This document shows, one piece after another, positions 34,722 through 46,365 of a stretch of DNA of 64,000 nucleotides. Within the stretch, counting starts at the first letter, position 1; every line of letters starts with the position of its first letter. Origin of the DNA: Lepidodermella squamata (Eukaryota; Gastrotricha). The stretch lies in NCBI GenBank assembly GCA_047495785.1, contig JBLDXI010000042.1, forward strand, positions 3,410,001 through 3,474,000, written 5' to 3'. The position numbers and the translations under genes were made by a program. The notes below the pieces were generated by a model. The model saw only the letters and a list, made by a program, of their open reading frames with translations. It was not told where the DNA came from and did no database searches.

Positions 34722-37700
34722 TTAGGCTGTCGCGACAGCAGACTCGGAGCCAACCAGGCTAAGACCCTTCAGGGCGGGTTCCAGATCATCGGCGGTCGAC
34801 TCCTTAGGACCAGAAATCGATTTGCGAGTTGAGTTTCGCTTCTCACGGCGCTTGGCCTTGCCATCGGGGGACGCCTTGGGCCTCATCCAATTCGGATTCT
34901 GCAACAAAAATTAGCCAAAAACTCGCTGAGAAAAATAAAACGAACCTCCTTAATAGTTTCGACAAACTTGGCTGCGTTGGAAACAATCTCATTCTCCGGC
35001 TCCTTGGCCTTCATGGACTCGGTCCATTTCTCGAGCTTCTTCAAGCAATCGCGATAGAGCGAAAAGTGACGGGTTGAGTTGCCCCAGAAATCAATCGCGA
35101 ACAGCTCGTCCAAGTTCTTCAGGAACAAGTGGAGCGAAAGCAGACGGGGGAGGGTGATCTCGGCTTGCTTGGGCAGCTTGACCAGTGAGCGCGAGAAGAA
35201 AGCGAGGTAACGGCGTTGAATCAGATCACGGCTGAACATTTCCTTGTAAAACCTGTAAAATCGTAAAAATATTCAGGACTTCGCATATAAATTCTAGACA
35301 CCCACCAGAATTTTTCGAAGAATTTCTGAACAGCTTCAATATCGTCGGGCAGGCGCTTCTTGGTATCAAACCAGGCACTGACGTAGCGGTAGGTCTTCAG
35401 CGGCTTGTTGTTGCCATTCGCCTTGAAAGCCGTCCGGCCCAGTTCGTCGAAGAGGCGGGCTAAACCGGTTGAAAGGGGCGATTTTTCAGACGCCTTATCC
35501 AAAATATCGTAGACAAAACCGCGAACAGTGGCGGCGTTGTGCGATTTGCACAGCTCTTTCATCTGTTCAATGACAGATTTCACGTTGTCTGGGTTTTCTT
35601 CGACGGTTGCGAAGAACGAGCGGATCGATTCGGACAGATCGGTGACTTGGCCATCGTCGACAATTTCAGGCGAGGATTTTCCGCTCGACTGGTCGGGGCT
35701 AGAGCGGCGGCTGCTGTGACCACTGTCGTTGCCCGTTTTCGGGGTGATGGCCCAAACGGGGTCCTAAAAAATTCAAATTTCAGGCTAAGGGGAAAATTGA
35801 ATGAAAAATTCGTTATTGGAAAAATAATCAAAAACCCAACCTTAAAATATTTCCAAATTCCCGTAGAAAATTTTTACGTTTCCTATTCTACTTGAATTTA
35901 GAATTTAGAATTTAGAACGGTCAACGAATTCTGTTTCGCCACCGCCATGAACTACATAACATATGCCATCGAATTCGTCAACGCTAGTTGCCGCACGAGA
36001 TCATATCTTCTACAAGCTCTTTCGCACCGGCTTTCAGCAACGAGATGATTTCATTTCGACTTCGCAAACTGTTGATACAGATTGTTCAAGTGCTGTGGAA
36101 GTGCAACGTCACTTTGAAAACTTGTCCGACGAAGTGGACATTCATTTTTATTCCTTCGAAAGATGCAATGCTGTTTGGAAAGTATTCGATCTCCAATGCA
36201 TTGAAAAAACTAGGTTGCGACCTATTACACAGTGTAATGCAGTTTCATTTACCAAAGCATTGAGGTGATTTCTGCTGAGGTGATATCATAGCTTATTATT
36301 ATTACATTATTTAACACTTTAACTGCCAAAAATAAACTGCGAGGTCCGATATTTGGGTCTAATTCCTGGGTCTGTCAAAAAGTCATTTTTTTCGATTCAA
36401 ACGATGCGTCGAGGGGCAAAATGCCTGACGGCAAAGTGTAGGCCATGACCTGGCGGTTCTTTTGACACCGAATTCGGGGCCACAAGGTCTGAGGAGGTCA
36501 TTGAAAATGACAGTGAAATAACGTCGAAAATTTTGGATTAGAGCCAAAAATCAGACCCAAGAATTGGACCTAATTATTAGACCCAGATTATGGCGCAACA
36601 ATCGAAATTTCACTGTTTTTCAAGTTTGATTTCTGTGCGTTCCTTTAAGTCTTTGGCCCCAAATTCGGTGTCAAAAGAACCGCCAGGTCATGGCCTACAC
36701 TTTGCCGTCAGGCATTTTGCCCCTCGACGCATCGTTGACCCGAAAAAAATGACTTTTTGACAGACCCAGGAATTAGACCCAAATATCGGACCTCGCAGTC
36801 TATTTTTGGCATTTAAAGTGTTAACTGATCTTTCTAACATTTTCATTAGTGGCCACTCTCAAGCAATCAACAACTTATGCCGAAAACGACTCGCTTGCAG
36901 CTTATGCCATGCTCTACAAACGTGAAGTGCGGGTAATCAAACACAACTGCGAAGTTGTCGTTCGTGACGACCGCCCTTAATGCCGGTATAGTACTACCGG
37001 AATATAAAGTCATTATACCAAATAATTTTTTATTCATTTAAATTAAAATTGAAAATTGAAAATTGAAAAAAAATGTCAATCAAATGAAACAAATTATTTT
37101 ATATAGCGACTTTATATTCCGGTATTACTAAACTACTTTTAATGCGCGGATTTCGTGGCGTTCATTGGCCACGTCGTTTTGGCGTCAAATAGGTGACTCC
37201 ACGATTCGCTGGTGGCAAAACGGTAAAATAACCGTAAAATCGTATTTTTAGGATTCATTTTGCTTTAATAGGAGGACATGTATGCGCCATTTGTCGCTAA
37301 ATACGGAAGCCTAGAGTCGGCTTGGCATGACAACACTGCTGCTCAATCGGTGGACTCGCTCATTGACGCACTTCCAATGGTCTGGGACGTCCTGTTGCCG
37401 CGTAATATTGTCGTTATGCCTCACGGCACAAAAGAAAACAATTTGTCGAATTAGTCGGTTTGGTTACAGACAGTAATAAGGCTGTTTCTGCGCCCAGTAA
37501 AGGGAAAGAGGATTATTTTCAACCTGAGGCTCAATCGCCGACCGGGTATTATCATTTTCTACCGATCGGCTCGCTTCCACATGGTCATAATGACTAAAAC
37601 TCAACAAGAAAAAGGGGCCCACCCTTAAAGGGGTAACCAGATTCAATTATGCATTCTAAGCACTGACTGGTAATCATGAACTTGGCCGCTCGTTGCCACT

Positions 37701-40700
37701 TGCATTTAACATATCGGAAGAAGACATTGAATCTTCAGCCGTCAGTTTTCTCAGAGCCTTCATGAGTCGCGCTGGCACGTATCAACCAAGATGCATAACG
37801 GTTGATAAGGATCAAAAAGAGAAAGAGATATGCAACCCGAGTACCTAGAAGAACTGTTGGCTGTTTTTCTCATTCATATACCTAGCGATGGCAAACTGCA
37901 AATTTTGCGACTTGCGAAAAAGATCTTCACAAAACGGATTGCTGCTTACATAAAAGACCGCGAGGGTATGACTGAGACGCCATTGCAAGACCGATTTAAG
38001 CCTACAACTACATCAAAATCGACCATCGGGGTTTTCCGGGATCTCTCCGGAAAATTAATTATTTCTTCGGTTAATCGCGGACACGCCCGGCTGTCCTGTC
38101 AACAGTGCCTCCACTACTTTGTTGGCCTGGACCTAAAATTCACTCTTCAAAACGATTAATTAACAGAGTTACCTATCAATTATGTTATTTTTATCTCTTA
38201 CAAACAATATCTCAAATTCGACTGACGCGTAAAAATTGCGAAATAGTCGAAAATTTACGTTTTTCCTTTCTTCATAGAACTATAAACATGAATAACGCAG
38301 CAGCTGTGAAACGCGCTTTGTTAATCGCTAACCGCCCTGCCGTTGTCGATACCGTCGAAGCCGGAACCGTAGAACCTAACCGCCCTGCCGTCGTAGGAAC
38401 CAAAGCTGATGAGTGGAGGACAATTGGTAGTCGCCGATGTTTTAAATCAGAAAAATCTCCCGCCGGCAGTCGTTCGGATCTTAGAAGGTGCACTAGCGCA
38501 TGTGCGTGTAAATTCTGGCGAAACTGTGAAAAGATGGCGAATTTCCAGCTTACATCTCACCTAATGTATTTAATTAGAGGTACCCGATGTGTACGATCAG
38601 AAACGTAAAATCCAATATACTTGGTCATGGTCTCTTTCATTGGGCGCATTAGCTCGAGGATAAGCTTCATTCAGTAACCGATCGAGAACGAAGTTTGGGA
38701 ACTGCTCAGTCATTTCAGCAGGAATATCAATGTTAGCAGGGTCTTCAAAGCGTAACTCATCATCAATAACACCGAAATCAGCTGGCATAGCAACTACCAA
38801 ATTCCTCTTCTCTCGAGGATTATAAAACTCTCCTGCCTGATACATTTCGACTCTCTTATTCAAAATTTGTAGTAATGTTGACACTTATTTCCGCGTCTTT
38901 TTGTCAACTATTTTACGACTTGGGCTAGATTTAGACCCTATTAGAATCATTTAGGGTCTAATAGACTCGAGCTAGAGTCGTTTTAACGGTAAATAATGGA
39001 AATTTCCCCTAATGCAACGAATACCAATTAAACTTGCGATGCTTTTCTCCTTATCTGGCCCAACTTCGGGCTTCGGGTGCGCATGGATGTTACTAGAGCG
39101 AAAACCTATGCTGCACATTCCAACAATTTACACTAAAAATCATTCTCAGCAACCCTTTTTCATGGCTACCTGTTCAACTGTTCTCCGTTATTCTCATTTC
39201 TACTACTATTTTCTCCCTAGTTCATATAAAAAAATTTGGAATTTCAAAATTAAATTTTACGTTTTAAAATAACTTTTAAATGTTTCAATTTAATTTTTAA
39301 TAGCTCGAATGGTTACAAACAGCACCGTCAAATATGAGATTTGAATTTATTTTGATAAAAATTCGTACTTGCGAAAAAGATCTTCACAAAACGGATTGCT
39401 ACTTACATAAAAGACCGCGAGGGTATGACTGAGACGCCATTACAAGACCGATTTAAGCCTTCAACTACATCAAAATCGACCATCGGGGTTTTCCGGGATC
39501 TCTCCGGAAAATTAATTATTTCTTCGGTTAAATCGCGGATAAAAGATGAAATATTCTCTCGGTAGGTTTAATATAAATTATTGGTTGAATTAGTTGAAAT
39601 TAGTAAAATTAGTTCAACTTTGTCAAAAAATTCGCCAAAAATTTTGAAACCTATGGGGCACGCTGTATCTCATCTGAGAAGAGCTTCGCTTAATTAATTT
39701 GTTTGTTATTCAGTAGGACAAAACAAGGTGAAGGGTTGACAACCCTGACCTAGATTCACTCTACAGTTAAGATTTCTGTCTTTAATTGGATGCTTTGTGA
39801 AATTTTGAAGCTATAAGTATAGAAAAATATGGAATTCGATCTCCACTAAAATTCTCATCTCCAAATAATGGTAAAAAATCTCAAACCATCTTATTACCTC
39901 TTTGTGGGCCTCGACGAAGCTCTCCATTTCACTCAGGGTCTCCGAGGATGATTCGGTGAGCGAGGCCTTGACCTCCTTAACCCATTCCTTGAGCTTCTTG
40001 AAGCAGCTCGCGAAAATCTTCGGCAGCTGATCAGCCTTATCAGCCTGCCAGAAGTCGGAATGACGCAGCGATTCGATGTTTTGCAGCAGGCTGTACAGGT
40101 AGACGCAACGCTCCGGGGTTGGGCGGCGAACGTGGCCGTGGCTCAGGATGTAACGGGCCAGCGTCTTGTAGCAGTGCATCATGATGACCTTGTGGCGCAG
40201 AAGTTCGTTGTAGAACCAGAATTTCGACGTGTACGCTTGAACGGCCTCGGTATCGTTGGGAATGCGCATTTTACGGACAAACCAGGTGGTGGCAAGGGCT
40301 TCGACCTTAATGCGCTTGTGATCGCCACTGTCAACCTCAGAGGTGAACTGAAAAAAAACAAAAATAAAACGAAAAATAAAAGGCATAATTTTTTTCTAAT
40401 TTCTAAATTTTTTCTAAATTTAAATTTAAATAAATCTCAAATTTCAAATCTTAAAAATTCGAAAATTAAAAAATAATACTAATAAAAAGCATAAAAAATT
40501 AAATACGAAGTGCCTATTTGTACATAATTATGTGGTATATTTCAACTATTTGTACATAATTTTCAAAAGTGAACTTTGTTATTTCACGAATTTTTTGGGT
40601 TTTCTTGGTTAGGGTTAGGGTTAGGGTTAGGGTTAGGTTCAGGGTTAGGGTTTGGGGTTGGGGTTGGGGTTAGTTTTGAAAAAAGTTATGTACAAATAGG

Positions 40701-43700
40701 GAAAAATATGTACACATAATTATGTACAAATAGTTAAAATATACCACATAATTATGTACAAACAGGGGCACCCAATTAAATAATTAGACCCGATATTTTA
40801 GAAAAAAAAGAGTTAAGAATAAAACAGAATAAAACACGAAAGAATAAAACACATTATTTTACAAAATATTTGAACAATTTAAATTTCATTTACCTTTGGC
40901 ATAGCCTCAAGGAGCTGGGTCATGCCAGGCGAAGCTGGGCATTTCGCTTGCGAAGCTCCATCGAGCAAGCAATAGAAGAAAGCGCGAATCGAAGAGTTGT
41001 CGCTCGATTCGATAAATTCGTTGATTTCCTTGATAACAGCTTCGACATTTTGAGCATCCTCATCGACACGGCTGACGATAGAATTGACCTTCTCAGTGTA
41101 GTCTGGCTTATCAGCCCTCGAAGCCGAATCGCCACGCTCGGCATTCGGATCATGTTCAAACGTCTGAAAAAACCCCCAAAAAATAACCCAAAAGATCGGA
41201 AAAAAATCAAAAAAACCTTCTTGCTGGTTTCAAGGAAATGTTCGCAATAAGCGACGACTGACTCGGGCAGCTTGTCCTGCTCCTCGGACTTGGCCTTTTC
41301 CAACCAAGCAGTCAGACGGTTGTAGACCTTGTGGTAGACAACTGGCACAGCGGTACCCATTTGTTCCTTCCAGAAGCCAGCGGTCTGGAGTTCTTGGATG
41401 TTTTGCAGGAACAGGTACAGGAAAACAATGTTGGCAGTGGTTGGGTTCAACTTAGCGCCGAGGAGGTAGTGAGCCAAGTCTTTGTAGCTCTGTTGCTTGA
41501 TGACACGGTGGCGGAGAAGGATATTGTAAAACCTAACGAATAAATAGCGAAAATCAACGATAATTCTTTCAAATGGTTAATAACTAACCAGAATTTGTCG
41601 AAGTATTTTTCGACGAGTTCGAAAGTTTTCGGGATTTGGAACTTGTGATGGAACCAGCCCTTGACAACATGCTCCATTTCCAGCGAATACTTGTCGGATC
41701 TCTTCTTGAAATTGAGCTAAAAAATTCGAGTAAAATAATTGAATATATCAAATTAAATTGAAAATAAATCGCCGCTGGGCTAATGAAACCCGCTAAGTAT
41801 ATAGGATTTTTCCTGTAGACTTAGCGGGTTTCATTAGCCCAATGACGAAATTGAGAATCATAGGTCTAGATGGTCTCTGTTGTCGAAATTGTCGACCATT
41901 TTATCAAAGAATTGCAATTACAGCTTTGAAACAGGATTATTTCCTCGCCATTTCTTGAATGCTTCCTCAATGCATCCGAATTCGCTAGATAGCAAGTTCC
42001 ATATAAACGTTGAAGTCCTAATAAGAGACGATGCTAAACCGTTCATTCTAGAACCTTTAAAGACCGCTACAGCTTTGACCGCCAACACAAAGCAAATTCA
42101 TCGTCGCCACTCGTGAAAATGAGAACGATTTTCATGGCCAATCTTGACGATGAAGACGTCCGGTATGAAGTGGAGAATGATGACACGCCACTTCACGTCG
42201 ACAGGCACGGCCTCGCGGCTCATAATGATCAAGGAAACTGCTCACGCGTGCACTACTTTGCCATCGCGCGCAACGTGTTATCTCCCCAATAGAGCCGTTG
42301 ATGTGCGCCTCAGTAGCAGTTCGAATTTTTCGTAGTCAGTGCTGTTTTCCACACTTTATCTTCAACTACATGAACAATTTCCTCTACCAAACTGGATGTT
42401 TTTGGAAAATTTAAATTACTGAGAAGAAGCTGAGATTGAAATAGAACCCTAATAAACTGTCGACATCAAATGGGACAACATGCCCCTTTGAATTGGTTCC
42501 CGGTATTTAACATCGAGCGTACCATTGGGATCGGCACATCGACATCCCAATGAAGTAGACTCAGGTTCGCGACGCTGGGGAACGAGGCCTCCCGGCAAGG
42601 GTGCCGCAAGGGCCGTCGCAGCAATCAGCTATCAACGTCCGACCTCGGCGTTCGAATCCGCGACATTGAAGACGACAAAGAAAACAACGGCGGCAACGGA
42701 GGCGGCGACTCCGACGTCATAAGTTTCATATTTTTGTGTGTTTATTTGCGTTCAAAGCAAAATTCGGGGTTCAAAATTTCTTCACCTGAAAAGCGGCTTA
42801 TGGTTCGTCTCTACAAGATTGGTGGTGATCTAGTTGAAGTTGTCAACTAATTTCGGAGCAGGACAAATAGCCTCTTCTAGGCTCTAGTTATACGACTCGA
42901 ATGGCTTCAGCTAGATGTAGACCCTATTAGAATCATTTAGGGTCTAATAGCTAAAGTCGTCCTAACGGTAATTAATGAAGTTAGAAACTAGCGCGACTAA
43001 TTTCTCAACGAATCCCAATTAAACCTGCGATGCTTTTCTACAATTATTTGAACCAACTCCAGGCTTCGGGTGCACTCGGATGTTCATAGCAAAAGCGAAT
43101 GCCATTCATTCCAAAAATTTTCAAAATCAACTATCATTCTAACCGACCCCTTTTCAAGGCCAAATTAACCTGTTCAACTGCTCCATTGTTCGTAACAAAG
43201 ATATTTTTGAAATTGAATATTTAGGTTGAATTTCGTTAAATAGCTTGAATGATTGCAAGAAGCACCGTCCAATTTGATATTTGAATTGATTTTCATAAAA
43301 ATTCTTACCTTATGCATGCCATCCATGAATTTGATGACACCGGACGCCAATGGTGACTTCAAGTCTGACATTTTGTCCAGCAAAACGCGCAAGAACTCGC
43401 GGAAATACTCGTTCCTCGGCGAAGCGTCCTTCTCGTACCAGTCCCTGATTTCGCGAACAACAACCGGCACATTGTCAGCGTCAACCTGCAGACGAGCGAG
43501 CATGCTGTTAGCAGTAGCCGCGAAATCCCAACGTTTCGGTTTCGCCGGGGCTTGCTTTTCCTGCTGTTGGCGATGAGACGGTTCGGCGCTGCCACGCGGC
43601 ATCGGCAAATCGCGCTGAACCTCGCAATTCGCGCTGTGGGTGTGGCGTTTGTTGGTCACGCGAAGGGTGACGTATTCGAAGATTTCCTTGTTGCCAGGCT

Positions 43701-44943
43701 TATCGATCAAGTTGTGCTTGAGGACAGTTCCGGCCAGGTAGCACGAATAGGCGTCCCATTTGCGGACCTCTTCAGCTTTGAGCATGATACCTTCGATCTT
43801 CTGCTTTTGTTGCTGGTCGACATTTCGGAGGAGTTCGTAGATGAAGGGGATGCAGAACTCGCGGCCGCGGGTCAGGAATTCGTCAGCGCATTGCAAGAAA
43901 ACGCGGGGTAGAACCAGCTTTTTCTTAATCAATTCATTGATGAAGCTAAAAATTAGAAATTAGAAATGTAAAAAAAATCTTTAGGGATTATTAAAAATAA
44001 TAAAAAATTAGCGAATGAAGCAGGCCGAAGATCTCAAGAATTCTACAAAGCGCAATGCCATAATCCTGAAAATCCTCCAACTCAGCTAAGATTTGAGTTC
44101 ATTAGAGATTTTAAAAGTAAATTAAAAGAGAAAAATTGGCCTGAAACTTTCAGGCATTTGTTCTACATTCGTGTTATCTCGTGATAAAAAATGATGGTTT
44201 TAGAGCAGCACGGCTTCAAAACCAATTAAAAATGCTCCAAAAGAGCAAATTAAAAAACATGGGTTGCAAAAAAATCAGATTCTTGCGCAACACAAGCGTT
44301 AGCGTGCACTACAAACATTTTTTTTATTCCACCGGGGACCCTGTTTCGTTCATGACTTCGCCCATCGCTTCATCAATTTTCGAACTATATAAAATATTTA
44401 ATCAATTTGTGTCATGAAATCGCAAAAAATTACGATTTTGTACACAAGAATTGAGAAAGTTGAAGATTAAAATGGTTGCGTACGCAATATATATTAAGGT
44501 ACCCGAGTCCAAATCATACGTGATTTTGATAACGGAGATGTTAAGAGAGCTTACCGTAATTTAGGCTGGAATGAAGGTGAGCATTTTTCCTTGCGCGGCG
44601 GCATCGCGCGAACAACAGCAGAGCGCAGCGAGCTTTCGAAATTCGCGTTCTCGCCATTCGGCAGCGGGACCGAAACTTCGCGCAGTTCACGGCAGATTTC
44701 AGCGATAACTGGCTGCAGCTTTTCGTCCGAATCAGCGCCAGCTTCAATCAAGTCAGCAATCGTCAAAATGAAGTTGTTGCGAGTAGTCGCGGCTAGGAGA
44801 GCTGGTTTCACGGTCTCGACGGCCGCGGCGATTTGCTCAGGGGTCGATTCTGGCGTTAGATTCTCCAGAAACGCACGCGACAAGGTGGTTCGAGCGGGTA
44901 CAGCGGGCATTCTTCGATCGGCAGATTTTTCAGACTTTTGCAT
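34722..44943 (-). CDS. Gene C: GC-rich helical-repeat protein with MIF4G-like N-terminal module, 1043 aa, 9 exons
   Basis: Exons: 44943-44555, 43945-43309, 41716-41589, 41532-41217, 41163-40894, 40347-39898, 35763-35306, 35252-34946, 34898-34722; the sum is 3132 nt with matching phases. Residues 1-342 are the MIF4G-like module (L-E-N-L-T-P-E-S-T-P-E, then R-F-I-N-E-L-I-K-K-K) with RHTHSANC at about 231-237. Then come three copies of the central module (343-490, 581-730, 815-985), each with W-F, a (K/S)-F-W-F-Y-(N/K) helix, an L-F-L-x-N-(I/L)-x-E/S-L helix and a C-terminal (K/R)-L-x-x-W helix; short helical linkers precede copies 2 and 3. The tail is basic. There is no canonical C-terminal MIF4G domain. 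Its exons are visibly richer in G+C than those of its neighbours. Introns 2 and 6 carry 1.6 and 4.1 kb insertions. Possibly the most constrained or best expressed member. Confidence 0.85.
36311..36824. mobile_element. 514-bp foldback/MITE element with about 180-bp inverted arms
   Basis: The left arm starts TTAACACTTTAACTGCC; the right arm ends GGCATTTAAAGTGTTAA. The arms (36311-36492 and 36645-36824) are nearly identical, including GTCGAGGGGCAAAATGCC and GACCTGGCGGTTCTTTTGAC. No coding sequence. The TTAA ends could be the target site. High arm identity suggests recent insertion or gene conversion. Confidence 0.8.
36989..37130. mobile_element. Small inverted-repeat element (ACCGGAATATAAAGTC termini)
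   Basis: TAGTACTACCGGAATATAAA near 36989 mirrors TTTATATTCCGGTATTACTA ending at 37130; the AT-only centre includes three AATTGAAA units. Confidence 0.65.
37640..37830 (+). pseudogene. MULE-type transposase fragment
   Basis: One frame reads V-T-R-F-N-Y-A-F, a stop, then A-L-T-G-N-H-E-L-G-R-S-L-P-L-A-F-N-I-S-E-E-D, and later C-I-T-V-D-K-D-Q-K-E-K-E. This resembles the catalytic-core region of Mutator-like transposases (new-target segment G-R-x-x-P-x-A-F and the downstream T-D-K-D/E block). It has an in-frame stop and no flanks. Confidence 0.45.
37910..38081 (+). repeat. 172-bp segment duplicated at 39367-39539
   Basis: Begins ACTTGCGAAAAAGATCTTCA and ends TTCTTCGGTTAA-TCGCGGA; the two copies differ at only a few bases. 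The left copy lies in an open frame of 109 residues (37830-38159) of unknown identity. Confidence 0.8.
38597..38884 (-). other. Unassigned 95-residue open frame in intron 6 of gene C
   Basis: The frame has a protein-like composition (I-L-N-K-R-V-E-M-Y-Q-A-G-E-F-Y-N-P-R near its start, several acidic stretches) but was not recognised. It is isolated among transposon fragments, so it is more likely a mobile-element piece than a host gene. Confidence 0.3.
38925..39366. repeat. Diverged copy of an intron 2 segment inside intron 6 of gene C
   Basis: Shares with about 42905-43307 the series GCTAGAT-TAGACCCTATT, TAATAG...GTCGT, ACGGTAA, GAATNCCAATTAAAC and GCGATGCTTTTCT, and the closing GATAAAAATTC-type block that in the other copy abuts the exon 2 splice donor. 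Confidence 0.6.
39367..39539 (+). repeat. Second copy of the 172-bp segment from 37910-38081
   Basis: Nearly identical over its whole length and directly abutting the copied intron 2 segment on its left. Confidence 0.8.
40510..40773. mobile_element. Inverted-repeat element carrying an internal TTAGGG array
   Basis: The left arm GTGCCTATTTGTACATAATT...GTGGTATATTTCAACTA is mirrored by TAGTTAAAATATACCAC...ATGTACAAACAGGGGCAC on the right. The centre (about 40608-40675) is a degenerate TTAGGG tandem grading into TTGGGG units. It lies in intron 5 of gene C, which is otherwise short. Confidence 0.75.
41717..43308. repeat. 1.6-kb intron 2 of gene C with repeat insertions
   Basis: Holds a perfect 22-bp-arm hairpin (41776-41841), an unassigned AT-rich part, a GC-rich Ala/Thr-coding stretch (42525-42722, plus) without recognised homology, and the copied repeat (about 42905-43307) that ends exactly at the exon 2 donor. 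Confidence 0.5.
41776..41841. repeat. Perfect inverted repeat, 22-bp arms, 22-nt loop
   Basis: TGGGCTAATGAAACCCGCTA (41776-41795, arm continues AG) pairs perfectly with its complement at 41820-41841. Confidence 0.9.
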
Positions 44944-44952
44944 ACAAAATAG

Positions 44953-44954
44953 CT
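44953..44954 (-). promoter_or_regulatory. Putative spliced-leader acceptor upstream of gene C
   Basis: GAATTTTCTAG then CTATTTTGTATG; the ATG is 9 nt after the AG. The gap after the gene H stop is 176 nt. Confidence 0.6.
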
Positions 44955-45119
44955 AGAAAATTCAGATTAAATCATCGATAAAGTTTCTTTCAATTAGAAA
45001 ATTTGACAAAATTTGGAAGCACAACAACGAGATTATATAAGTAGATATGTATGAAGTTAGATCAGTCATTTGAGTAGAATATGTCGTGTTAAGATCTCTC
45101 AACAAAGCGGAGTGGGGAG

Positions 45120-46220
45120 CTAATTATTTGATGCCGATAGTTGTTTTCGCAGCTTTGGTAGACCAATGTCGATTTTCGGAGATTCATCCAAAAAATTCTC
45201 CTCATCGAACGGAAAAAACTGAGTCTCCGGCATATCCATCCCATTTTCGGTCGGTGAATCAGATAGGATTTCAATCACCTCTTCGTTCTTGGAAGATTTT
45301 TCAACAGAAACTGAAAAAATTATTTGAAAATAAAAAATAAAAATGCCACCTTAAAAATCTTACAGAACTCGAGAATACTTGGTTGACGTAGAACCCGCCT
45401 AGGTCTGCGACTCCAGCCGCCTTTTTCAGCTAATTTCTCAAAAAATCCAAGTATCTCCTTCGCACGCTTCACGCCCCGGCGTTTCACTACTTCCGGGTCC
45501 GTGCATTTTGACCGCAAATCAACGACACGGCGTTGCCAGAACGCAGCATCTTCCGCTCTGAGAACAATGCCTCGTCGATCCATCAACTTGTCAACAGTTG
45601 CCATAACGCGATAGATGAACTGGATAGTGTGCAGTTCGATCGAATCAGAAATTTGAAGATTTATCATTAGACGGAAAAATCGAAGTCCAATGACACCAAA
45701 ATTGCACAGCTCTTCAAGAAATCTGAAAAAATGAAAAAAAATAATTCCAGTAAACTGCGATTCAATTTTAACTCACTTCAAATGAGTTTTGCAAATCTGT
45801 TCCACCTGTCTCATGTTGGAAAAGACCAGATGAGACCTAGCCCATTGTTTGGCTGCCAACGTAAGTTCATTAGCCCCAACATCTGCTGTTCGGAACTGTA
45901 AAAAATGAGGTTATGAAAAATAAAATTAATACAAAAAATCTCACCTTGTCGATGAAACTTCGTAAAAATGACCCAGGCCGATTTTTGAGCAAACTGAGCG
46001 TTGTGAAAACAACCGCAATAGAGCGATTAAGTTGATCTTTGGGGCCACTGAGAATCAAACGAGCGACACGAACAGCTAATTTGTTTTGAACAGCAGGTTT
46101 CGGATTTTTCAGAGACTTGAGCTCAGCCATGAGGGCTCTCAAGGTCGGCAATTTTCCGGAAGGAACCATCTGGTGGGAGTATTCAACTTTCACCTCGTTC
46201 TCTGCAATGAACTCGCTCAT
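45120..46220 (-). CDS. Gene H: short single-module helical protein, 314 aa, 4 exons
   Basis: Exons: 46220-45945, 45895-45777, 45722-45364, 45310-45120; the sum is 945 nt. It starts MSEFIAENE. The first exon ends S-F-I-D-K like the end of an N-terminal helical segment. Exons 2-3 contain the central module (A-A-K-Q-W-A-R, F-L-E-E-L-C-N-F-G-V-I-G, F-I-Y-R-V-M-A-T-V, F-W-Q-R-R), matching gene A0 including a Gly-Gly-Trp at its end. The last exon is acidic and Ser/Pro-rich. The third donor must be T|GTAAGA rather than the later GTGGCA to keep the final exon open. The H-x-H...C motif and the MIF4G domain of the larger paralogs are absent. Function unknown; it may act as a partner or competitor of the long proteins. 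Confidence 0.78.
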
Positions 46221-46226
46221 TTTAGT

Positions 46227-46228
46227 CT
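46227..46228 (-). promoter_or_regulatory. Putative spliced-leader acceptor upstream of gene H
   Basis: GGGGCTTGCAG then ACTAAAATG, ATG 6 nt after the AG. This supports the start at 46220 rather than any upstream in-frame codon. Confidence 0.6.
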
Positions 46229-46365
46229 GCAAGCCCCTTCGATGTACCTTTTTCCATAAAAAAATAACTTCCTAGCAAAATAAATCGCTGTATTCAAATC
46301 ATAAATGCAAATTGTTGGAAAAAGCAGATATATAAGAAAATTAAAATATAATCACAGAGCTTGTT

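Larger units (their letters stand above)
35764..39897. mobile_element. 4.1-kb intron 6 of gene C: mixed transposon debris
   Basis: Contains a 514-bp foldback element (36311-36824), a 142-bp inverted-repeat element (36989-37130), a broken MULE-type transposase segment (37640-37830), a 172-bp sequence duplicated at 37910 and 39367, an unassigned 95-residue minus-strand frame (38597-38884), and a copy (about 38925-39366) of sequence also present in intron 2. Confidence 0.6.

Noticed and set aside
40608-40675. True chromosome end or telomere
   Set aside because: The TTAGGG tract is short, degenerate, flanked by inverted repeats and lies inside a gene with coding exons on both sides.
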